Part shown: in pieces, positions 1 to 5,267 of the stretch
Position numbering within the stretch: the stretch's first letter is position 1
Layout of the letters: every line of letters starts with the position of its first letter
From: Verrucomicrobiota bacterium
Lineage (GTDB): Bacteria > Verrucomicrobiota > Verrucomicrobiia > Limisphaerales > UBA1096
Direction: 5' to 3'
Assembly (NCBI GenBank): GCA_030747575.1
Contig: JASLKI010000017.1
Coordinates: 1-10,200 of the forward strand
DNA: 10,200 bases
Program-made: the position numbers and the translations under genes
The notes under the pieces: model-generated
Database searches by the model: none
What the model was told of the DNA's origin: nothing
What the model saw: only the letters and a program-made list of their open reading frames with translations

Positions 1-1
1 G

Positions 2-85
2 ACCGTCGACTTACCCGGTGCCACGGTCGAACTGATCGCTCCCCCAAAGGTGTCCCCGGAGGTGTCCCCGGTAACTGGGACATAG
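2..85 (+). CDS. 3' end of an unidentified gene (partial)
   Basis: This frame is open from the window edge and ends at TAG 83-85, giving 27 residues that begin TVDLPGATVELIAPP. Third codon positions are mostly G or C, as in the neighbouring genes. A small hairpin (93-106) and a strong terminator (129-160) follow, as expected at the end of a transcription unit. I do not recognise the product. The last residues contain a short duplication (VSPE VSPV) caused by a 12-base tandem repeat. A second frame starting at base 1 is also open as far as the TGA at 127-129, but its composition looks less like coding sequence. The call is therefore tentative. Confidence 0.4.
   Translation, partial: TVDLPGATVELIAPPKVSPEVSPVTGT
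49..72 (+). repeat. 12-base tandem duplication
   Basis: GGTGTCCCCGGA is followed directly by GGTGTCCCCGGT, two 12-base units differing only in the last base. In the presumed reading frame this duplicates Val-Ser-Pro plus one residue, near the C-terminus of the upstream gene. It is in frame, so it lengthens the protein without breaking it. Confidence 0.85.
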
Positions 86-128
86 GTGCAAGGGCTGATC
101 GCAGCCGATTTCAAAGGATTAATTCTTG

Positions 129-160
129 AGAACCCGGGCAAATGTCCGGGTTCTTTTTTT
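129..160 (+). terminator. Rho-independent terminator upstream of coaD
   Basis: AGAACCCGGGC (129-139) pairs with GTCCGGGTTCT (144-154) around an AAAT loop. This is an 11-bp stem with one G-T wobble, followed by a run of seven T (154-160). It is a textbook intrinsic terminator and most likely ends transcription of the gene before coaD. It lies only 14 bases before the coaD start chosen here, so coaD needs a promoter inside or just after it, or depends on read-through. Confidence 0.9.
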
Positions 161-174
161 CTCCCGGCTCTGAT

Positions 175-678
175 ATGGTTCCGCCCGTGCGAACGGTCAT
201 TTATCCCGGCAGCTTCGACCCCCTGACCAACGGCCACCTGGATGTCATCCAGAGGGCGTCCCGTTTGTTTGACCGTGTGGTGGTGGCCGTGGCCCGCAAC
301 GGGAGCAAGCAGCCGCTGTTCTCCCCCGCCGAGCGAAAGACGCTGATCGAACACTCCATCCCCGATCTGACCAATGTCACGGTGGACATCTTCGAGGGGT
401 TGCTTGTGGAGTACGTGGAACAGCAGTCCGGCCACGCGGTGATCCGCGGGCTGCGGGCGTTGTCCGATTTTGAGTACGAGTTCCAAATGGCGCTGATGAA
501 CCGCCAACTCAACGAGCACATCGAGACGCTATTCATGATGCCGCGCGCCTCCTATTCCTTCCTCAGTTCACACTTGGTCAAGGAGATCTCCAGCTTGGGC
601 GGGGATGTCTCCCCGTTTGTCACCCCCGAGGTGAAGGAAGCGCTGACGGCCAAGCTTGGCCATGCGGGCGTAAATTGA
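175..678 (+). CDS. coaD: Phosphopantetheine adenylyltransferase (CoaD)
   Basis: This enzyme transfers AMP from ATP to 4'-phosphopantetheine to make dephospho-CoA, the penultimate step of coenzyme A synthesis in the cytoplasm. The N-terminus has the nucleotidyltransferase signature YPGSFDPLTNGH, with the T-x-G-H motif at residues 18-21. The family's C-terminal region follows (RGLRALSDFEYE, then YSFLSSHLVKEISSLGG, the counterpart of the ISSTxxR motif). The protein is 167 aa from the ATG at 175, against about 160 for the family. An in-frame ATG at 142 lies in the loop of the terminator and would add Phe-Phe-Phe encoded by the T-tract, so I reject it. GTG 187 (163 aa) is a reasonable alternative start. 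There is no Shine-Dalgarno sequence. A 63-base gap separates it from the next gene. Confidence 0.95.
   Translation: MVPPVRTVIYPGSFDPLTNGHLDVIQRASRLFDRVVVAVARNGSKQPLFSPAERKTLIEHSIPDLTNVTVDIFEGLLVEYVEQQSGHAVIRGLRALSDFEYEFQMALMNRQLNEHIETLFMMPRASYSFLSSHLVKEISSLGGDVSPFVTPEVKEALTAKLGHAGVN
648..661 (+). repeat. 14-base perfect palindrome at 3' end of coaD
   Basis: GGCCAAGCTTGGCC is self-complementary over 14 bases and encodes part of the last residues of CoaD (AKLGH). It contains two inverted copies of the half-site found in the CTTGGCCAAG palindrome repeated across the window. Its right half runs into CTTGGCCATG (655-664), one base off that palindrome. It could fold as a hairpin but has no T-tract. 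Confidence 0.7.
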
Positions 679-708
679 ACCCCCCGCACGTGTGATTGTC
701 AGATTACC

Positions 709-718
709 CTTGGCCAAG
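709..718 (+). repeat. CTTGGCCAAG palindrome, intergenic copy 1
   Basis: A perfect copy of the repeated 10-base palindrome, within the 14-mer CCCTTGGCCAAGCG (707-720). It lies in the coaD-DUF177 gap and its 14-mer ends 21 bases before the DUF177 start codon. It may be an operator or simply a genome-wide iterated palindrome; the sequence alone cannot decide. Confidence 0.8.
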
Positions 719-741
719 CGCGCCGCTGCCGAACCGTTGCC

Positions 742-1236
742 ATGCCACTGCTCCTGAAAATTGAAACCCTGGCCAAGGGCGCCGTGCGCCTCAGGGGCGA
801 GCTTGCGGTGGATGAGCTTCAAATGGAGTCGCTCGACGAGTTGATCAAGATCAGCGGGCCCCTGGAATACGACCTCACTGCGAAACGCGCCGGGGACAAC
901 ATTACCCTCCAAGGCCGCATGGGCATGCGCCTCAAGTGCGAGTGCGCCCGGTGCCTCCAGCCGTTCGAGTACCGGGTTGAATTGCCAGACTGGAGTTGCT
1001 TCCTCCCCCTCAGCGGGGAGGAAAAGATCGAGTTAATCAACGATTCAGCAGACTTGACGCCTTATCTGCGCGAAGATACGTTCCTTTCTTTTCCGCAACA
1101 TCCGTTGTGTGAATCGGGGTGCGACGAGTCTCCCCAGGCCGGTGTTGACGGCAAACCACACGGAATCAAGCTGGCTTCCGGCAACCACAGTGAAGCCTCA
1201 GCCTGGGCCGAACTCGACCAGTTGAATTTAGAATAG
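742..1236 (+). CDS. DUF177 / YceD-family protein
   Basis: A 164-residue cytoplasmic protein, recognised by its position directly before rpmF and by the family cysteine pattern. C66, C68 and C71 lie in CECARCLQPFEY, and a later pair, C123 and C127, lies in LCESGCDE; together they could bind a metal. YceD-family proteins are linked to 23S rRNA accumulation and ribosome assembly in bacteria and plastids (family knowledge). The C-terminal half looks shortened and divergent compared with the usual cysteine-rich tail, and the last 40 residues look unconserved. ATG 742 is the only sensible start and has no Shine-Dalgarno sequence. The stop codon lies inside the ribosome binding site of rpmF, so the two genes are probably one transcript. 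Confidence 0.8.
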   Translation: MPLLLKIETLAKGAVRLRGELAVDELQMESLDELIKISGPLEYDLTAKRAGDNITLQGRMGMRLKCECARCLQPFEYRVELPDWSCFLPLSGEEKIELINDSADLTPYLREDTFLSFPQHPLCESGCDESPQAGVDGKPHGIKLASGNHSEASAWAELDQLNLE

Positions 1237-1240
1237 AGGA
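1235..1240 (+). promoter_or_regulatory. Shine-Dalgarno sequence of rpmF
   Basis: AGAGGA lies 7 bases before the rpmF ATG and overlaps the DUF177 stop codon. It is the only clear Shine-Dalgarno sequence at a gene start in the window, which fits the high expression expected of a ribosomal protein. Confidence 0.75.
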
Positions 1241-1247
1241 TACTTTT

Positions 1248-1439
1248 ATGGCAGTACCAAAAATCAGGTCATCCAAGAGCCGCGTCCGCAAGCGCCGGGC
1301 CAGCAACAGCAAGTTCCACCCGCCGCAGTTGGACAACTGTCCGCAGTGCGATCATCTGGGCTACCAACGCCACCGCGCCTGCCCCGAGTGCGGGCATTAC
1401 AAGGGCAAACAAATCATCAGCGTCGAAGTCGGCGCCTGA
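1248..1439 (+). CDS. rpmF: Large-subunit ribosomal protein L32 (bL32)
   Basis: A 63-residue protein of the 50S ribosomal subunit. The N-terminus has the invariant MAVPK start and the basic stretch rich in Arg, Lys and Ser. The zinc-ribbon cysteines are C31-x2-C34 and C45-x2-C48 (CPQC and CPEC), so this is the zinc-binding form of L32. It starts 11 bases after the DUF177 gene, with a good ribosome binding site, in the conserved yceD-rpmF order. A hairpin with a T-tract follows 16 bases after the stop. Confidence 0.98.
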   Translation: MAVPKIRSSKSRVRKRRASNSKFHPPQLDNCPQCDHLGYQRHRACPECGHYKGKQIISVEVGA

Positions 1440-1455
1440 TTCATCTCCAAATCCT

Positions 1456-1486
1456 GGGCGCAACCAGCCGGGTCGCGCCTTTTTTT
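1456..1486 (+). terminator. Terminator-like hairpin between rpmF and plsX
   Basis: GGCGC (1457-1461) pairs with GCGCC (1475-1479), extended outward by a G-T wobble (1456/1480). After one inner mismatch ACC pairs with GGT. Seven T follow (1480-1486) and the very next bases are the plsX ATG. The shape fits an intrinsic terminator or attenuator for rpmF. Its placement would split the usual rpmF-plsX-fabH operon or make plsX expression depend on read-through. Confidence 0.7.
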
Positions 1487-2524
1487 ATGAGAATCGCGGC
1501 AGATGTCATGGGCGGAGACAGTGGTTGTGCTGTCATCATAGGGGGCCTGCTAAAGGCGATCGATCGGCACGACACCATCGAAACAATGTACCTCGTCGGC
1601 GACGAGGGCAGCATCCGCCCCGCGCTTGGCCAAGCAGGGCATCTCGCTTCGCGAATCGAGGTGGTTCACTCGCCGGAGGTGCTCTCGATGGAGGAAAAGC
1701 CCGTCGTGGGATTGCGCCGCAAAAAAAACTGCTCCTTGGCCATGGCCACGGATCTGGTCAAGCACGGCCAGGCGGACGCAGTCATCTCCGCAGGCAACAC
1801 GGGCGGGATGGTCGCCGCAGCTACAATCAAGTTGCGTACCCTCCCCGGCGTGGATCGCCCGGGTATTGCCACCGTAATGCCGACCAAGACCAGCAACTTC
1901 GTCCTTCTTGATGCCGGGGCAAATGTCGAGGGGAAACCCCGGCACCTAATGCATTACGCCATCATGGGAGATATTTACGCACGGGAAGTGCTTGGAAAAG
2001 ACCGACCGCGAGTGGGGCTGTTGAGCGTCGGCACGGAGGAAGCCAAAGGCAACGACCTGACTTTGGAGACGTTCAAGCGATGCCAAGGGCTCGACCTAAA
2101 TTTCATCGGCAACGTGGAAGGGCACGACCTGTTTGGGGAGAAACTCGACGTCGTGGTCTGTAATGGCTTTGTCGGTAATATAGTCCTCAAGACCTGCGAG
2201 AGCCTGGCGTTGCGAATGATGGGCTGGCTCAAGGATGAACTCACCGCCACGCCCATTCGTAAAATAGGCGCAGCCCTATCCAAAAATGCGTTCCGCGACC
2301 TGAAAAACCGAATCGACACTGACAACTACGGCGGCGCACCCCTGCTGGGGGTAAACGGCGTCGTGACCATTTGCCACGGCTCAGCGAGCGACCGGGCCAT
2401 TTGCAATGCCGTACAACACACCGTCGAGGCGGTAGATCATCAAATCAATGGGCACATAATAGATGCCGTGGCCAAGGCCAATCTTACCAATGTCCAACGG
2501 GAACCAACCCCTAACCAAGCATGA
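1487..2524 (+). CDS. plsX: Phosphate acyltransferase PlsX
   Basis: PlsX converts acyl-ACP and phosphate into acyl-phosphate, the acyl donor for PlsY in the first step of bacterial phospholipid synthesis; it is a peripheral membrane enzyme. The N-terminus is IAADVMGGDSG, matching the family's start (A-D-x-M-G-G-D). Further matches are SAGNTGGMVAAA, LLDAGANVE, NFIGNVEGHD and the C-terminal LLGVNGVVTICHGSA. The length of 345 aa is normal. ATG 1487 is the start because it gives the conserved N-terminus. The open frame extends upstream to 1346 but would overlap rpmF and the terminator. There is no Shine-Dalgarno sequence, only a T-run directly before ATG. The stop overlaps the fabH start (ATGA), implying translational coupling. 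A CTTGGCCAAG palindrome lies at 1625-1634. Confidence 0.96.
   Translation: MRIAADVMGGDSGCAVIIGGLLKAIDRHDTIETMYLVGDEGSIRPALGQAGHLASRIEVVHSPEVLSMEEKPVVGLRRKKNCSLAMATDLVKHGQADAVISAGNTGGMVAAATIKLRTLPGVDRPGIATVMPTKTSNFVLLDAGANVEGKPRHLMHYAIMGDIYAREVLGKDRPRVGLLSVGTEEAKGNDLTLETFKRCQGLDLNFIGNVEGHDLFGEKLDVVVCNGFVGNIVLKTCESLALRMMGWLKDELTATPIRKIGAALSKNAFRDLKNRIDTDNYGGAPLLGVNGVVTICHGSASDRAICNAVQHTVEAVDHQINGHIIDAVAKANLTNVQREPTPNQA
1625..1634 (+). repeat. CTTGGCCAAG palindrome in plsX
   Basis: A perfect copy inside plsX, read as Leu-Gly-Gln-Ala. The palindrome is 12 bases here (GCTTGGCCAAGC, 1624-1635). Confidence 0.75.
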
Positions 2525-3549
2525 GCAATCCCAACTTCAAAAACCCCCGCGCCGAGCACGGCTTCGTGGGACGCACCTGTTCCATATCCGCCGTCGGCTC
2601 ATACGTGCCGGAAAAGGTGCTGGCCAACGCCGAACTCGAGAAACTCGTGGATACAACCGACGAGTGGATCACCACGCGCACCGGTATCAAGGAGCGCCGC
2701 ATAGCCGCTGACGACGAGTACACCTCCGACATGGCCGCCCGGGCGGCGAAGCGCGCTCTCGACCGGGCGGAGGTCGATCCTTCCCATGTCGATTTGATCA
2801 TCCTGGCAACCATCACGCCGGATATGCCCTTCCCCGCCACGGCCTGTCTCGTGCAAAAAAAACTAGGCGCGCACAATGCCGCGGCATTCGACATCCAGGC
2901 GGCCTGCTCCGGTTTCGTTTACGCGCTCGAAATAGGGCAGCAGTTCATCATGTCCCGCACATACGACACCGTGCTGGTGATCGGTGCGGAGAAACTCTCC
3001 TCCATCGTTGACTGGGAGGATCGTAACACCTGTGTGCTCTTCGGCGACGGCGCGGGAGCTGCCTTGCTGCAAAACCGCGAAAATACGCACGGCCTGCTGA
3101 CCGCCTGCATGGGAACCGACGGGCGGAAGGCTTCGATCCTCTGCCAACCTGGCGGTGGGTGTCTGCACCCAGCCTCGAGCCAATCCATCTCCGACCGATT
3201 GCACTACCTAAGAATGGACGGTCAAGAGGTGTTCAAGAACGCCGTCACGGCGATGACCACCGCCGCCCGGGAGGCTCTGGCCAGATGCGAAATCGAAATC
3301 GACCGTATCAAGTGCATCATCCCCCACCAAGCCAACATGCGCATCCTCAAGGCGGTAGGCGACCGCTTGGGTGCCAGTGAAAACCAAGTCTACAGCAATT
3401 TGGAGCGCTACGGCAACACCTCCGCTGCCTCGGTGGCCATCGCCCTGGACGAAGCCGTCGAGCAGGGCAAAGTTGAGCGCGGCGACCTTATCCTACTGCT
3501 GGTCTTCGGGGCCGGCCTGACTTGGGGCGCGGCCATCATCGAGTGGTAA
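2521..3549 (+). CDS. fabH: Beta-ketoacyl-ACP synthase III (FabH)
   Basis: FabH condenses acetyl-CoA (or another acyl-CoA starter) with malonyl-ACP to begin type II fatty-acid synthesis in the cytoplasm. The catalytic triad is visible: C129 in QAACSGFVYA, H269 in IIPHQANMRIL and N299 in YGNTSAASV. The 30-residue His-Asn spacing matches E. coli FabH. The length is 342 aa, with an N-terminal extension of about 17 residues relative to E. coli FabH (C112 there) and an insertion between Cys and His. The ATG shares ATGA with the plsX stop. With PlsX it links fatty-acid initiation to phospholipid synthesis. No terminator is clear after it. Confidence 0.97.
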   Translation: MSNPNFKNPRAEHGFVGRTCSISAVGSYVPEKVLANAELEKLVDTTDEWITTRTGIKERRIAADDEYTSDMAARAAKRALDRAEVDPSHVDLIILATITPDMPFPATACLVQKKLGAHNAAAFDIQAACSGFVYALEIGQQFIMSRTYDTVLVIGAEKLSSIVDWEDRNTCVLFGDGAGAALLQNRENTHGLLTACMGTDGRKASILCQPGGGCLHPASSQSISDRLHYLRMDGQEVFKNAVTAMTTAAREALARCEIEIDRIKCIIPHQANMRILKAVGDRLGASENQVYSNLERYGNTSAASVAIALDEAVEQGKVERGDLILLLVFGAGLTWGAAIIEW

Positions 3550-3624
3550 CCCCGTTTGCCCAGGCGCTGTTTTGGCGCTTGTCCGGCCGCTGCTTTCCTG
3601 TTTGTATCACAAGCCCTTTTTGAA

Positions 3625-4716
3625 ATGGAACTGCTTCACAAAATCCTGAATACCGCCGTCGAAGGCGGCGCTTCCGACGTCCACATCAAACCGAACGCGC
3701 CGGTGGTTTACCGCATCAGCAGCCAGTTGGTGGAGACCGAGATGAGCCGGCAGCCGAATGAGCAATGGCTGAGCAATGTCATCGACAATATTGTTCCCAC
3801 CCAGTTCAAGCAGAAGCTGGATGAAGATCGGGAAATCGACTTTTCTTATAACGTTCCCGGCATTGGCCGGTTCCGGACAAACTGCTACCAGCATCTCGGC
3901 ACGTGGTGCCTCGCCATGCGCCACGTCGTCGCCGAGGTTCCTAAAATCGACAACCTCGGCCTGCCCGAGATCATCAAGTCCATCGCCGAGGAGCATCGGG
4001 GCATCGTGTTAGTGGCCGGGACCACAGGTTGCGGCAAGTCCACCACCCTCGCCGGGATGATCAATCACATCAACTCCACCCAAAAGCGGCATATCATCAC
4101 CATAGAGGATCCGGTCGAGTACGTGTTCAAGGACGAAAACTGCATCATCGAGCAGCGCGAAGTCGGCCTTGACACGCCGTCGTATCAACACAGCCTCAAG
4201 CACGTCATGCGTCAGGATCCCGACGTCATCATGATCGGCGAAATGCGCGACGCCATCAGCTTCCGCGCCGCGATGAGCGCGGCCGACACCGGCCACCTCG
4301 TCATGTCCACCCTACACACCATCGACGCGCCGCAATCCATCTCACGTGTGCTCGACTTCTTCCCCTCTGCGGAACGCGACTCCGTACGCAAGCAGATGAT
4401 CGGCACCCTCAAGGCCATCATCGTGCAGCGCATGACCGTGCGAAAGGACGGCAGCGTGATCCCCGCCATCGAGATCATGATCAACACTCCAACCGTCTCC
4501 AAACTGATTAACGAGAACCGTCTGGAGAAACTCCACGCCGCCATCGAGACCGGCACCGACGACGGCATGCAAAACTTCAACCAGTCCCTGTTCCAACTGG
4601 TCAAAGACGACATCATCACCAAGGAAGAGGCCCTCGAAAAAGCCACCAACGCCCAGGCGCTCGAGATGAATTTCAAGGGCATTTTCCTCTCCGAGGGCAG
4701 CCGCATCCTCAACTAA
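3625..4716 (+). CDS. pilT: Type IV pilus retraction ATPase, PilT/PilU family
   Basis: A hexameric cytoplasmic ATPase that powers pilus retraction and twitching motility. Motifs in order: an N-terminal start typical of the family (GASDVHIKP); Walker A GTTGCGKS at residues 132-139 with K138; the Asp box IITIEDPVEYVF; Walker B DVIMIGEMRD at 200-209 with E206; and the His box TGHLVMSTLHT. The length of 363 aa fits PilT (about 345) or PilU (about 380). The AIRNLIRE motif needed for retraction in classical PilT is here TVSKLINE (290-297), and the C-terminus (GMQNFNQSLFQL, then EEALEKAT) resembles PilU, so a PilU-like role is possible. Walker A has Thr and Cys where GPTGSGKS is common. ATG 3625 gives the conserved N-terminus; upstream codons to TTG 3556 look non-coding. 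No other pilus genes are nearby. Confidence 0.9.
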   Translation: MELLHKILNTAVEGGASDVHIKPNAPVVYRISSQLVETEMSRQPNEQWLSNVIDNIVPTQFKQKLDEDREIDFSYNVPGIGRFRTNCYQHLGTWCLAMRHVVAEVPKIDNLGLPEIIKSIAEEHRGIVLVAGTTGCGKSTTLAGMINHINSTQKRHIITIEDPVEYVFKDENCIIEQREVGLDTPSYQHSLKHVMRQDPDVIMIGEMRDAISFRAAMSAADTGHLVMSTLHTIDAPQSISRVLDFFPSAERDSVRKQMIGTLKAIIVQRMTVRKDGSVIPAIEIMINTPTVSKLINENRLEKLHAAIETGTDDGMQNFNQSLFQLVKDDIITKEEALEKATNAQALEMNFKGIFLSEGSRILN

Positions 4717-4744
4717 CGCCACAACTCTCGCCGGTTGCGCCCAA

Positions 4745-4757
4745 GCGGCTTAGCCGC
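4745..4757 (+). other. GC-rich hairpin after pilT
   Basis: GCGGC-TTA-GCCGC is a perfect 5-bp stem, 28 bases after the pilT stop and 15 bases before the MOSC gene. It is not followed by a T-tract, so it is at best a weak transcript-end or RNA-stability element. Confidence 0.3.
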
Positions 4758-4772
4758 CACACTCCCCCCCGA

Positions 4773-5267
4773 GTGGCTGCCCATCCTGAAAATCAGCCGC
4801 GCGGCCGCGTGGCCTCGCTGCACATGCATCCGCCGGTCGCGGGCGAACCAATGCTGCCGGCCGACTCTATCGCGGTCGAGACCGACGCCGGCATCATTGG
4901 GAACACCCGCTACTGGAAACGCCAATCCCGTTCCACCGACCAGCCAACCCAGCGCCAGGTAACCCTTATAGAACGGGAGCAAATTGCAGAGCACGCCAGT
5001 GCACTGGGCCTGCCAGGCATCGCTGCCGGCCGGGTTCGCTCCAATATAGAGACCGAGGGCATCAACCTCGTGCCGCTGGCCGGCCGCGACATCCGCATCG
5101 GCGGGGCGGTGCTACATATCGCCGCGCCGCGCGATCCCTGCCACAAGATGGACGAGATCGCACCCGGCCTGCGTGAACGCATGACAAACGACAAACAGGG
5201 TGTTCTAGCCGTTATTGTTCAGTCCGGCACCATCAAAAATGGAGATGCTATCCAACCAATCAACTGA
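4773..5267 (+). CDS. Stand-alone MOSC-domain protein
   Basis: A 164-residue protein consisting almost wholly of a MOSC (MoCo sulfurase C-terminal) domain. Recognisable blocks are GRVASLHMHP near the start, VETDAGIIGNTRYW, RQVTLIEREQI, VRSNIETEGI and the signature RDPCHKMD. The last carries the conserved cysteine, C123. Small MOSC proteins are related to YiiM/YuaD and are thought to handle sulfur or molybdenum cofactor. In YiiM and mARC the domain is part of molybdenum-dependent reductases (family knowledge). The substrate here is unknown and no molybdenum cofactor genes are in view. The start is GTG 4773; the first ATG, at 4824, would cut into the domain. The end overlaps the beginning of the next gene. 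Confidence 0.85.
   Translation: MAAHPENQPRGRVASLHMHPPVAGEPMLPADSIAVETDAGIIGNTRYWKRQSRSTDQPTQRQVTLIEREQIAEHASALGLPGIAAGRVRSNIETEGINLVPLAGRDIRIGGAVLHIAAPRDPCHKMDEIAPGLRERMTNDKQGVLAVIVQSGTIKNGDAIQPIN

Noticed and set aside
49..72. Tandem repeat considered as a start of a repeat array
   Set aside because: Only two units, in frame, and no spacers or further copies; a simple local duplication.
93..106. GGCTG-ATCG-CAGCC hairpin after the first partial gene
   Set aside because: A perfect 5-bp stem but without a T-tract, and a far stronger terminator follows; probably incidental.
1346..1486. Upstream extension of plsX by 47 codons
   Set aside because: It overlaps rpmF in another frame and runs through the hairpin and T-tract. 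The conserved PlsX N-terminus begins at 1487.
3566..3584. Possible terminator between fabH and pilT (AGGCGC/GCGCTT stem)
   Set aside because: A 6-bp stem with a wobble and no T-tract after it; too weak to call.
3556..3624. Upstream extension of pilT by 23 codons from a TTG
   Set aside because: The added residues have no counterpart in PilT/PilU proteins; ATG 3625 gives the family N-terminus.
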